The notes beneath the pieces were generated by a model. That model worked only from the letters and a program-made list of their open reading frames with translations, did not search any database and was not told where the DNA came from. Source: Sulfurovum sp. (GTDB taxonomy: Bacteria; Campylobacterota; Campylobacteria; Campylobacterales; Sulfurovaceae). From it: 9,494 nucleotides of DNA. The DNA lies in NCBI GenBank assembly GCA_020726085.1, contig DYTG01000067.1, positions 1 to 9,494 on the forward strand, given 5' to 3'. Of this stretch, positions 1-5,689 are shown piece by piece. Made by a program: the position numbers and the translations under genes. How positions within the stretch are numbered: position 1 is the first letter of the stretch; each line of letters begins with the position of its first letter.

Positions 1-118
1 GGTAGCCATCATCCACAAGCCCATCAATAAGCTCATAAACTTTGGCTTTTAAATCAATACCTTGTTGCTTGATAGACTCATAAATATCATCATCAATTTG
101 CAGTTGAATGGTTTGCAC
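1..118 (-). CDS. Antitoxin-like small protein, N-terminal part (runs off window)
   Basis: A GTG start at 118-116 follows an AAGGAG ribosome binding site (129-124) at a 5-base spacing. It opens a frame of 39 codons that leaves the window without a stop. The visible N-terminus is MQTIQLQIDDDIYESIKQQG, followed by a helix-like stretch rich in Leu, Lys, Asp and Glu. A short beta strand followed by a helix (ESIKQQGID, then LKAKVYELIDGL) is what ribbon-helix-helix or RelB/ParD-type antitoxins look like, and similar short proteins are common in Campylobacterota. The function is inferred from that pattern only. The toxin or any other partner would lie beyond the left edge. A TGATATAAT box (144-136) just upstream resembles an extended -10, but it sits almost on the ribosome binding site, so it may be chance. 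Confidence 0.55.
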   Translation of the reverse strand, partial: MQTIQLQIDDDIYESIKQQGIDLKAKVYELIDGLVDDGY

Positions 119-148
119 GATAACTCCTTTGAATTATTATATCATAAA

Positions 149-1045
149 CTATTTGGCTCTTACTCTATCTTCCCGCTGGGCTTCTTGTGATTTATAGAGC
201 TGTGCACACCCTTTTGAGAGTTCACGAATCTTTAAAATATAGTTTTGTCTTTGTGCTTGTGAAATGGCTTTTCGTGCATCCAAAACATTAAAAGCATGCG
301 AAGCAATCATGCATTGATCATAAGCGGGAAGCGGTAACCCTGCATCAAGAGCGTTTTTGCACTCGTTTGCACTCTCTTCAAAATCTCGTAAAAGTTTATC
401 GATAGAAGCCACTTCAAAGTGGTATTTGCTAAACTCATACTCGCTCTCTTTGTGTACATCCCCATAGGTTGTTGTGCCGTGTTCGTTTGTGTTCCATACG
501 ATATCAAAGACACTCTCCACTCCTTGAAGATACATCGCAAGTCTCTCAGTCCCGTAAGTAATCTCCACCGCTACGGGGTCGCATACGAGTCCGCCTACTT
601 GTTGAAAATAGGTAAATTGCGTCACCTCCATACCATCAAGCCACACTTCCCAACCAAGCCCCCACGCTCCCAATGTTGGTGACTCCCAGTTGTCTTCTAC
701 GAAACGAATATCATGCTCTTTTAGATTAAGCCCGATATACTCAAGAGATTTGAGATACAACGCCTGAATATCATCTGGAGAGGGCTTGATAAGCACTTGA
801 AACTGATAATACGCCCCCAAACGATTGGGATTTTCACCGTATCGTCCATCGGTAGGACGACGAGAGGGGGCTACATAGGCACTGCTCCACGGTTTGCTAT
901 CGAGTGAGCGTAAAAGTGTAGCGGGATGAAACGTCCCCGCACCTGCTGGTATATCATAGGGCTGTACGATATTGCACCCTTGATTTGCCCAAAACTCTTG
1001 AAGTTTTAGGAGTAGTTGGCTAAATGTTAAGCTGTTGTTGGTCAT
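149..1045 (-). CDS. glyQ: Glycyl-tRNA synthetase alpha subunit
   Basis: GlyQ is the catalytic alpha subunit of the bacterial alpha2beta2 class II glycyl-tRNA synthetase, which makes Gly-tRNA(Gly) in the cytoplasm with GlyS (not in this window). The protein is full length for the family (298 residues). It carries family hallmarks: the SRRPTDGRYGENPNRLGAYY block, FVEDNWESPTLGAWGLGWE, the EVTQFTYFQQ strand and the TYGTERLAMYLQG motif. Two in-frame ATGs exist, at 1051 and 1045. AAGAAGG (1058-1052) abuts the first but lies 6 bases from the second, and the second forms an ATGA overlap with the stop of the upstream gene. I therefore chose 1045 (N-terminus MTNNSLTF). The gene is last in a tightly packed minus-strand run and probably depends on the upstream glutaredoxin promoter or an internal one. 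Confidence 0.96.
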   Translation of the reverse strand: MTNNSLTFSQLLLKLQEFWANQGCNIVQPYDIPAGAGTFHPATLLRSLDSKPWSSAYVAPSRRPTDGRYGENPNRLGAYYQFQVLIKPSPDDIQALYLKSLEYIGLNLKEHDIRFVEDNWESPTLGAWGLGWEVWLDGMEVTQFTYFQQVGGLVCDPVAVEITYGTERLAMYLQGVESVFDIVWNTNEHGTTTYGDVHKESEYEFSKYHFEVASIDKLLRDFEESANECKNALDAGLPLPAYDQCMIASHAFNVLDARKAISQAQRQNYILKIRELSKGCAQLYKSQEAQREDRVRAK

Positions 1046-1572
1046 TTGCATCCTTCTTTGCTAAATTCTTTTCTAAACTCATTTTTAAAAAAGTTAATAT
1101 CATTTGTTACAATACTATCAAAACAGTTTCCGCTGTAGGCTTTGAGTTCAAATTTGATTTCTCTATCAAGCAATGGATTACCGTATCGATTTTGTACAGG
1201 TTTGTGGACGACACAGTATATAAACTGATAATCTTTTTTTTGCACATTTCCTTTTACGCAAATATTATCTAAAACTTCTTTACCATTAGTTAATTTTTTT
1301 TGAATGTTGGCATTTTTGATTTGCGATGGGAGTTGATTTTTAAATTCAATGCAGTAAACTATCTTTTTGTTTTCATCAATTATCAACGAATCATACGATG
1401 AGGGTTGTTTGTGCGGATAGATTTTTTTGACAATACAATCAAAATCATACACTTGCATGGAACTTTCACAAAGGTATTGTTGATTCTCTTTGTCTTTACT
1501 TGTCTCTTTTAAACTCTCAATGCACTCATCATATTGAGAATGGTTTTTGAAAACATAACTAAGCTCAGCCAC
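1042..1572 (-). CDS. PD-(D/E)XK nuclease-like partner of the AAA ATPase
   Basis: I do not recognise a named family for this 176-residue protein. From the GTG at 1572, residues 59-78 read S-Y-D61, then a strand DSLIID, a turn, and a strand ending C-I-E76-F-K78. An Asp in one beta strand followed 15 residues later by E-x-K in the next strand is the core of the PD-(D/E)XK nuclease fold. The C-terminal half alternates basic helices (IQKKLTNGKEVLDNI) with another strand (YQFIYCVVHK). Six cysteines are scattered with no zinc-finger spacing. The frame is open further upstream to 1665, but that part lies inside the ATPase gene. The GTG at 1572, overlapping the ATPase stop by 8 bases, is the more likely start, although its ribosome binding site is weak. 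Its end overlaps glyQ by ATGA. The function (nuclease, perhaps phage defence) is inference. Confidence 0.6.
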   Translation of the reverse strand: MAELSYVFKNHSQYDECIESLKETSKDKENQQYLCESSMQVYDFDCIVKKIYPHKQPSSYDSLIIDENKKIVYCIEFKNQLPSQIKNANIQKKLTNGKEVLDNICVKGNVQKKDYQFIYCVVHKPVQNRYGNPLLDREIKFELKAYSGNCFDSIVTNDINFFKNEFRKEFSKEGCK

Positions 1573-2467
1573 CTTGTAAAATCTCACTATCCATTTGGTC
1601 AAAGGTCTCATAGGGAGCGGATAGTTTTTGAAATATTTTAGAAAGTGTTGTGGAGTTGTTATCATCTATTTTGTGGATCAAACCATCTTCTGCTAGATAA
1701 AAATCCATAGAAATTTTGGTTCTTTCACCGTATCGTTCTAGTGCCTCTATCATATAAGGACTATGCGAATTAACAACAACTCTTACCCCATTTTTGACAA
1801 GCTCCACAATTACTTTCGCCATTTCTAGTTGCCATTTTGGGTGTAGGTGTACTTCGGGTTCATCGAGGATTAAAACAGTATCTGAATTTAGCCAATTGTT
1901 TTGAGAAAGCACTTGAAAAATACCAAAGGTTTTGATTCCTGTAGCCGTATTAACAAGCTCTATCTTCTCTCCATTTTTATCAAAGTAGTAACGACCCATC
2001 TCATCTTTTTTGAACTCTCCACCCATAAGCTCAGTCATCTGCTTTTTAATATCGACTCCATCGGAAGCACTTTTAATATGGAGTTTAAAGTTTAAATCTT
2101 TCATTAAATAAGGATACTCTAATTTAATTCTCATTTGAGACTCAATTTGTGCTATGTCACGGAAAAAGTCACTAAAATTCCACACTAATGGAGATTCAAT
2201 AAAAATTACATCTTTTAAGTTTTGATTCTTTTGTATGTTAGAAAGACCAAAACTCCCATTCTCCTTAACAAGGTGTTCTGATTTAAAAATATCTAGGAAA
2301 TCAGGTTTATTATTTTTTCTTTGCTCAAACGCATATTTGATTATTAAATATATAAACTTCCCCACCGTACTCTTCCCCGTATCATTTTCACCAGCAATCA
2401 CCGTAAGTCCATCGATATTGACATTTGCTTCTTTAATCATACCGATGTTTTGGAGTTGCAGTTGCAT
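1565..2467 (-). CDS. AAA_15/AAA_21 (SMC/OLD-like) ATPase, likely accessory defence-type protein
   Basis: This is a 300-residue ABC/SMC-like ATPase. Residues 1-25 form the typical opening strands (LQLQNIGMIKEANVNIDGL). The Walker A motif is GENDTGKS at 26-33. A degenerate signature-like segment, ATGIKTFG, lies at 175-182. Walker B is TVLILDEPE at 197-205, followed by VHLHP, and the switch histidine is in NSHSP (H235). The tail (FYLAEDGLIHKI, then LSKIFQKLSAPYETFD) is typical of stand-alone members; no TOPRIM domain follows, unlike OLD or GajA proteins. The frame is open to a TTG at 2503 inside the glutaredoxin gene, but the ATG at 2467 starts exactly at the conserved N-terminus, one base after the glutaredoxin stop, so I chose it. 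A second gene with a nuclease-like motif overlaps its end. Such pairs often act in defence; that role is inferred. Confidence 0.85.
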   Translation of the reverse strand: MQLQLQNIGMIKEANVNIDGLTVIAGENDTGKSTVGKFIYLIIKYAFEQRKNNKPDFLDIFKSEHLVKENGSFGLSNIQKNQNLKDVIFIESPLVWNFSDFFRDIAQIESQMRIKLEYPYLMKDLNFKLHIKSASDGVDIKKQMTELMGGEFKKDEMGRYYFDKNGEKIELVNTATGIKTFGIFQVLSQNNWLNSDTVLILDEPEVHLHPKWQLEMAKVIVELVKNGVRVVVNSHSPYMIEALERYGERTKISMDFYLAEDGLIHKIDDNNSTTLSKIFQKLSAPYETFDQMDSEILQGG

Positions 2468-2468
2468 A

Positions 2469-2723
2469 CTATCCCAACGCCCGTTTAATCTTCTTCTCAT
2501 CAAATCCGCATATCCATTGGCTACCTATCATAATGACGGGTACTCCACGGCATCCGTGGGCTAGGCAATCATACTCGGCTTTTTTGTCTTTGGTAATGTC
2601 AATGGCTTTGAATTTAATATCGTTGGATTTGAAGTAGTTTTTGGCGACGCTACACCATTTACAAGCAGGAGAGGTGAATAGTACTACTGTTTTTTGTCGG
2701 GGTTTTTGAGGTTTGTTGTCCAA
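2469..2723 (-). CDS. Glutaredoxin-like thiol-disulfide protein
   Basis: This 84-residue cytoplasmic protein has a thioredoxin fold of glutaredoxin/NrdH type. VVLFTSPACKWC carries the CxxC redox site (C21, C24). GVPVIMIG supplies the cis-proline, and CGFDEKKIKRAL is the usual end helix after the glutathione-site glycine. Two further cysteines (in DCLAHGCRG) precede the cis-Pro loop and a third lies in WICGF, which is unusual and could be regulatory or metal-related. The start is a TTG at 2723, fixed by AGGAG (2735-2731) 7 bases upstream. It is the first gene after the REP-like doublet and is followed one base later by the ATPase gene, so it probably leads the operon that ends in glyQ. The substrate is unknown. 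Confidence 0.85.
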   Translation of the reverse strand: MDNKPQKPRQKTVVLFTSPACKWCSVAKNYFKSNDIKFKAIDITKDKKAEYDCLAHGCRGVPVIMIGSQWICGFDEKKIKRALG

Positions 2724-2745
2724 TTGTGTTCTCCTAAGTATATCT

Positions 2746-2816
2746 CATAGGGTGGGTAAAACCTACCAATTGTCTTGAATTTTGTAACATTTTGGTGGGT
2801 TAGCATCCACCCTACG
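2746..2816. repeat. REP-like palindrome doublet between purE and the glutaredoxin gene
   Basis: Two imperfect palindromes face each other. Hairpin 1 is GGTGGGT-AAA-ACCTACC (2751-2767). Hairpin 2 is GGTGGGT-TAGC-ATCCACC (2794-2811). Each has a 7-bp stem containing one G-T wobble. The outer arms CATAGGGTGGGT (2746-2757) and ATCCACCCTACG (2805-2816) are inverted copies of each other with 2 differences in 12. On the minus strand the second copy begins GTAG directly before its stem, as REP elements handled by RAYT (TnpA-REP) transposases do. The pair also looks like a BIME-style head/tail arrangement. In the presumed transcript it lies in the 5' leader of the glutaredoxin gene. No RAYT gene is in the window. 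Confidence 0.6.
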
Positions 2817-2833
2817 GATTTTATTATTGTGCA

Positions 2834-2839
2834 ATTATA
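2834..2839 (-). promoter_or_regulatory. Candidate -10 box for the glutaredoxin-ATPase-nuclease-glyQ operon
   Basis: TATAAT is read on the minus strand within ACTATAATTGCAC, 16 bases beyond the purE stop. Transcription would begin near 2827, leaving a leader of about 100 bases that contains both REP-like hairpins before the TTG start at 2723. No convincing -35 is visible, as is usual for sigma-70 promoters of this phylum. Readthrough from purE is equally possible. Confidence 0.4.
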
Positions 2840-2854
2840 GTATAGAAAGTTTAA

Positions 2855-3349
2855 CTAAAGGAGCGTCTCAATCTCGCTTGAATCAAGTTCTACTTTTTTG
2901 GCTTTTGAGATTCTATCTTCTTGCAATTTGACTTGCAACTCATCATCATCAAGAGCCATGATTTGGATTGCCATATAAGCCGAATTGATTGCCCCAGCCG
3001 TGCCGATAGCCACAGTCCCTACTGGCATACCTGCTGGCATCATGACGGTACTAAGGAGTGCATCTTGTCCTCGAAGCTCTCCACTAGCCATAGGTACGCC
3101 AATGATGGGTCTAATAGTACTAGCTGCCAATGCCCCCGCCAAGTGCGCTGCCATTCCAGCGGCTGCAATAAAGACTTGCGCACCTTTTTTCTCTGCCTCT
3201 TTGATGTAGGTTTTGGTTCGTTCAGGTGAACGATGAGCTGAGGAGATGATAAGCTCATAGGGTACTCCAAACTTTTTGAGCGTACTAGCACACTCTTTCA
3301 TCACTTCATAATCGCTCTTGCTACCAATGACTATCGATACAAATTTCAT
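2855..3349 (-). CDS. purE: N5-carboxyaminoimidazole ribonucleotide mutase
   Basis: PurE converts N5-CAIR to CAIR in de novo purine synthesis, working after PurK; it acts in the cytoplasm, typically as an octamer. The 164-residue length fits class I bacterial PurE. Key sites are visible: GSKSD (residues 9-13, nucleotide/phosphate binding), SSAHRSPERT (H39 is the conserved active-site histidine), GMAAHLAG (65-72) and IIGVPM (82-87). The start is the ATG at 3349, with an AAGGA ribosome binding site about 6 bases upstream. It is transcribed away from ubiE/menG across a 155-base shared upstream region and is followed on the same strand by the REP doublet and the glutaredoxin gene. As I recall, purE and glyQ are neighbours in Campylobacter as well, which would make the gene order ancestral. 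Confidence 0.96.
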   Translation of the reverse strand: MKFVSIVIGSKSDYEVMKECASTLKKFGVPYELIISSAHRSPERTKTYIKEAEKKGAQVFIAAAGMAAHLAGALAASTIRPIIGVPMASGELRGQDALLSTVMMPAGMPVGTVAIGTAGAINSAYMAIQIMALDDDELQVKLQEDRISKAKKVELDSSEIETLL

Positions 3350-3389
3350 CTATTTTCCTTATAGTATTTGTAAATAATTTTGAGCTAAT

Positions 3390-3395
3390 ATTATA
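3390..3395 (-). promoter_or_regulatory. Candidate -10 box for purE
   Basis: Minus-strand TATAAT is preceded by TTGAT, about 40 bases upstream of the purE ATG. No -35 is recognised. No purine-responsive operator or riboswitch was recognised in the leader. Confidence 0.35.
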
Positions 3396-3431
3396 ATCAA
3401 TTTTTGGTAGCATTTAGCTTTTACGATGCGT

Positions 3432-3437
3432 TATAAT
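3432..3437 (+). promoter_or_regulatory. Candidate -10 box for ubiE/menG
   Basis: TATAAT lies in GATGCGTTATAATAG, 67 bases before the GTG start. The predicted leader is about 60 bases and ends in a GGAG ribosome binding site at 3494-3497. Confidence 0.4.
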
Positions 3438-3504
3438 AGATTCACTTATCCTAATTTTCAATAATTTATGCTACTCTATCACAATAGAATTTTGGAGAAC
3501 AATT

Positions 3505-4236
3505 GTGAGCGAAAAGAGTCAAAAACAAGAAAAAATTGTAGAGATGTTTGATGATATCGCCTCTACCTATGATTTGACCAATCGGGTACTTAGCTTTGGT
3601 ATCGATAAGCAGTGGCGTAAAAAGGGGTGCGATAAGGCGTATGAGCTATTGGGCAAACAAGAGATAGGACAGATCGTCGATGTGGCGTGTGGCACGGGGG
3701 ATTTGTTGCTCTACTGGGATGCAAGAGCCAAAAAAAACGGCATTCAAGTGCATCAATTTATCGGTATTGACCCATCGCAAGGAATGCTCAGTGTTGCCAA
3801 AGAGAAGGTTGATTTTGCGCAATTTATTCAAGCCAAAGCTCAGGAGCTACCCATTGATAACAACTCTACCGATATTATCTCTATCTCCTATGGTATTCGC
3901 AACGTCGTCGATAGGGTTGAGGCACTAGAGGAGTTTAATCGTGTCTTAAAAAATAATGGAATGGTGGTGATATTGGAGTTTACCAAACAAGCAAAGAGCG
4001 GGTTTGTTTCAAAAATAACCGATTTTTATATGAAAAAGATACTTCCCGCTATCGGAGGATGGGTATCAAAAAATTACGCCGCTTACAAATATCTGCCCGA
4101 TTCGATTGAGGAGTTTTTGACAACTCAAATGCTTGAAGAGGAACTTAAAGAAGCAGGGTTTGAGATAAAGTATGTCAAATCCTTTTCGATGGGCATTTCG
4201 ACACTTTTAGTAGCTCAAAAGAGTTCCCAAGTTTAA
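3505..4236 (+). CDS. ubiE: Demethylmenaquinone methyltransferase (UbiE/MenG family)
   Basis: This SAM-dependent C-methyltransferase performs the last step of menaquinone synthesis, converting demethylmenaquinone to menaquinone; in ubiquinone-making bacteria the same family also methylates the benzoquinol. Campylobacterota rely on menaquinone, so the MenG role is the likely one. The 243-residue protein has the family N-terminus (VEMFDDIASTYDLTNRVLSF), SAM motif I VDVACGTGD (58-66), and the family block SISYGIRNVVDRVEALEEFN before RVLKNNGMVVILEF. GTG at 3505 is chosen because GGAG (3494-3497) is 7 bases upstream. It converges on the DUF2062 gene with one base between the two stop codons. Confidence 0.93.
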   Translation: MSEKSQKQEKIVEMFDDIASTYDLTNRVLSFGIDKQWRKKGCDKAYELLGKQEIGQIVDVACGTGDLLLYWDARAKKNGIQVHQFIGIDPSQGMLSVAKEKVDFAQFIQAKAQELPIDNNSTDIISISYGIRNVVDRVEALEEFNRVLKNNGMVVILEFTKQAKSGFVSKITDFYMKKILPAIGGWVSKNYAAYKYLPDSIEEFLTTQMLEEELKEAGFEIKYVKSFSMGISTLLVAQKSSQV

Positions 4237-4237
4237 T

Positions 4238-5002
4238 TTATGGGGACTCATTTTTATCGGATTGTTTTTTGGTGAGAAGATTTTTGAAGTGCGGCAACCC
4301 AATATCTTTGAGTTGGCTTTGGACAAATATCTTTTTGTTTCGGTATTGATGAGCTAAATTGACAAACTTTTTCTTGTATTTGACTTTGTTTCGTACTTTA
4401 TCTATCGCATCTTCAAAGAGGTTAAAATTGAGCAGATATTTGTGTTGATAGCGTAAATGGATAATATCCTCTCTGTGTAATGTAAACTTCTTGTAATGTT
4501 TGGCAAGTCTAATCCATTTTCTTACTTTTCGTAATCTTTTGTAGTTGTAGATAGAGCGAATCCATAAAATATTAATTAACAAAAAGGCTAAAATAGAGAT
4601 CACAACACTGTAAAAAAAGGTTCCCAAATAGAGCGGTACAACAATCTCATTGATATGATTTTGAAACCAATCCAACGTGAATTCGATATTGGGCAAGGGA
4701 GGTTGATTGAGCAAATAGAGTCCTGTTTGATACTCCATAAAGTACATAGGAGGCATCGTAACAGGATTGCTTAACCATACCATAGCAATCGCAATAGGGA
4801 CATTGAATCGTACAAATGGAGTGAGTGCCAATACAGCAAACATCTGAAATGGCATGGGAATAAAAGCAATAAAGAGTCCCAACCCAACCCCTCTTGAGAT
4901 AGATTTACGGTTAGTAGAGAGATACTCTACAGGAATCTTATACTTTCCAATCAATCGGCTTATGGTGCCGTTGGTTGTTCTTTTTTTAAATATTTTTCTC
5001 AA
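4238..5002 (-). CDS. DUF2062 membrane protein with a long basic C-terminal tail
   Basis: This 254-residue inner-membrane protein contains a DUF2062 domain. Residues 35-61 and about 64-88 are hydrophobic, with the family-typical WLSNPVTMPPMY segment (76-87) between or within membrane segments. A further membrane helix spans about 121-147. From residue 148 to the end the chain is strongly basic (runs such as YKRLRKVRKWIRLAKHYKK) and presumably cytoplasmic. Family members are often shorter and end soon after the last helix. The function of DUF2062 is not established. The start is TTG at 5002, with AGGAA (5012-5008) 5 bases upstream; no ATG is well placed. It converges with ubiE and is divergent from the CZB relic. 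Confidence 0.75.
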   Translation of the reverse strand: MRKIFKKRTTNGTISRLIGKYKIPVEYLSTNRKSISRGVGLGLFIAFIPMPFQMFAVLALTPFVRFNVPIAIAMVWLSNPVTMPPMYFMEYQTGLYLLNQPPLPNIEFTLDWFQNHINEIVVPLYLGTFFYSVVISILAFLLINILWIRSIYNYKRLRKVRKWIRLAKHYKKFTLHREDIIHLRYQHKYLLNFNLFEDAIDKVRNKVKYKKKFVNLAHQYRNKKIFVQSQLKDIGLPHFKNLLTKKQSDKNESP

Positions 5003-5040
5003 AAAAATTCCTGATTTAAAGTGTATCGTTAATTAAAAAA

Positions 5041-5046
5041 ATTATA
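5041..5046 (-). promoter_or_regulatory. Candidate -10 box for the DUF2062 gene
   Basis: Minus-strand TATAAT in CTTTATAATTT lies about 40 bases upstream of the TTG start. The surrounding sequence is very AT-rich, so chance matches are likely. Confidence 0.3.
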
Positions 5047-5154
5047 AAGATTATGAAATTTACTAGCCATAATTATATCCACTCTTTGTTGTATTTAGTT
5101 AAAATTATTTTTTAAAAATTCATGCTGGTAGGATATTTCTTATCCGTAAGTGAT

Positions 5155-5160
5155 TATAAT
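5155..5160 (+). promoter_or_regulatory. Candidate (perhaps relic) -10 box upstream of the CZB pseudogene
   Basis: TATAAT in GTGATTATAATTAT lies 27 bases before the pseudogene ATG. Just upstream is a small palindrome GGATA-TTTCT-TATCC (5131-5145). That palindrome could be an operator or chance. The rest of 5003-5187 is AT-rich with no gene that I can support. Confidence 0.3.
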
Positions 5161-5187
5161 TATAAAACATAAGCCAATGAGCATAAA

Positions 5188-5637
5188 ATGAACAAAGTAG
5201 TAATTTTAGAGCATTTACGAGGGGCAAAAGCTGTGCATATCAAATGGGCACAAAAGCCAAATTACTAATTAGCGGTTTGTCCATCAAAGAGGATGCTATA
5301 CCCGTCGATTCAACGGAGTGTAAATTTGGTAAATGGTTCTACGGAGAGGGGCAAAAAACTCAACGCCATGCCTAACAATTCACTCAATTGCATAACCAAA
5401 ATTGAAACCCTTCATTTTGAACTCCACGATATCTATCGCAAAATTTTTAAAATCTATTTCAATAGGCCTCAAAAAAGGTTTTATGGCAAAAGTCTTTGGC
5501 AATAAGAAAAAAGATTTAACCACCCAAGAACACTCTGATACCAAACAGTTTTACGACGAGAGTTTCTCAAAGAGATAGGACGATTGGAGCGACGACTTTT
5601 GGTAATTCCTGAAGAGGATTTAAATAAAATTATCTAA
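5188..5637 (+). pseudogene. Frameshifted CZB (chemoreceptor zinc-binding) domain protein
   Basis: Joining frames recovers one protein. Segment 1 (5188 to about 5256) is MNKVVILEHLRGAKAVHIKW. One base is missing near 5254-5258. Segment 2 (about 5256-5357) gives AKLLISGLSIKEDAIPVDST and then ECKFGKWFYGEGQK. An extra A in the A6 run at 5353-5358 restores the first frame, giving KLNAMPNNSLNCITKIETLH then FELHDIYRKIFKIYF. A third shift near the A6 run at 5471-5476 leads into MAKVFGNKKKDLTTQEHSDT and then KQFYDE. A fourth change near 5560 leads to FLKEIGRLERRLLVIPEEDL and a TAA at 5635-5637. The CZB ligands H (in VHIKW), C (in CKFGKW) and two H (in LHFELH) are all there, and the tail matches small CZB proteins I know from this phylum. 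CZB domains bind zinc and tune chemotaxis or signalling proteins. Four lesions in 450 bases argue for a dead gene. Confidence 0.8.
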
Positions 5638-5654
5638 AGCTGTTACGTTATTTA

Positions 5655-5663
5655 TGCTATAAT
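5655..5663 (+). promoter_or_regulatory. Extended -10 promoter of the pqiA-like gene
   Basis: TGCTATAAT is a perfect TGn-extended -10. It is followed by a predicted start near 5670 and an AAGGAG ribosome binding site at 5678-5683, giving a leader of about 20 bases. This is the best-formed promoter in the window. Confidence 0.6.
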
Positions 5664-5689
5664 TGATTTCAAAGAGCAAGGAGTCTATT

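Noticed and set aside
1573..1665. Upstream extension of the nuclease-like gene to an ATG at 1665
   Set aside because: It lies wholly inside the ATPase reading frame, whose C-terminal residues are family-typical; the GTG at 1572 gives a normal short overlap.
2468..2503. Extension of the ATPase to a TTG at 2503 or ATG at 2500
   Set aside because: It overlaps the conserved end of the glutaredoxin, and the residues before MQLQLQNIG do not belong to the family.
2751..2811. Rho-independent terminator for purE formed by the hairpins
   Set aside because: Neither hairpin is followed by a U-run in the minus-strand direction, and the paired layout fits a REP doublet better.
5293..5505. A 70-codon open frame that could be taken as a small hypothetical gene
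   Set aside because: Its residues from KLNAMPNN onward are the middle of the CZB relic, and its first residues are out-of-frame noise. It is part of the pseudogene.
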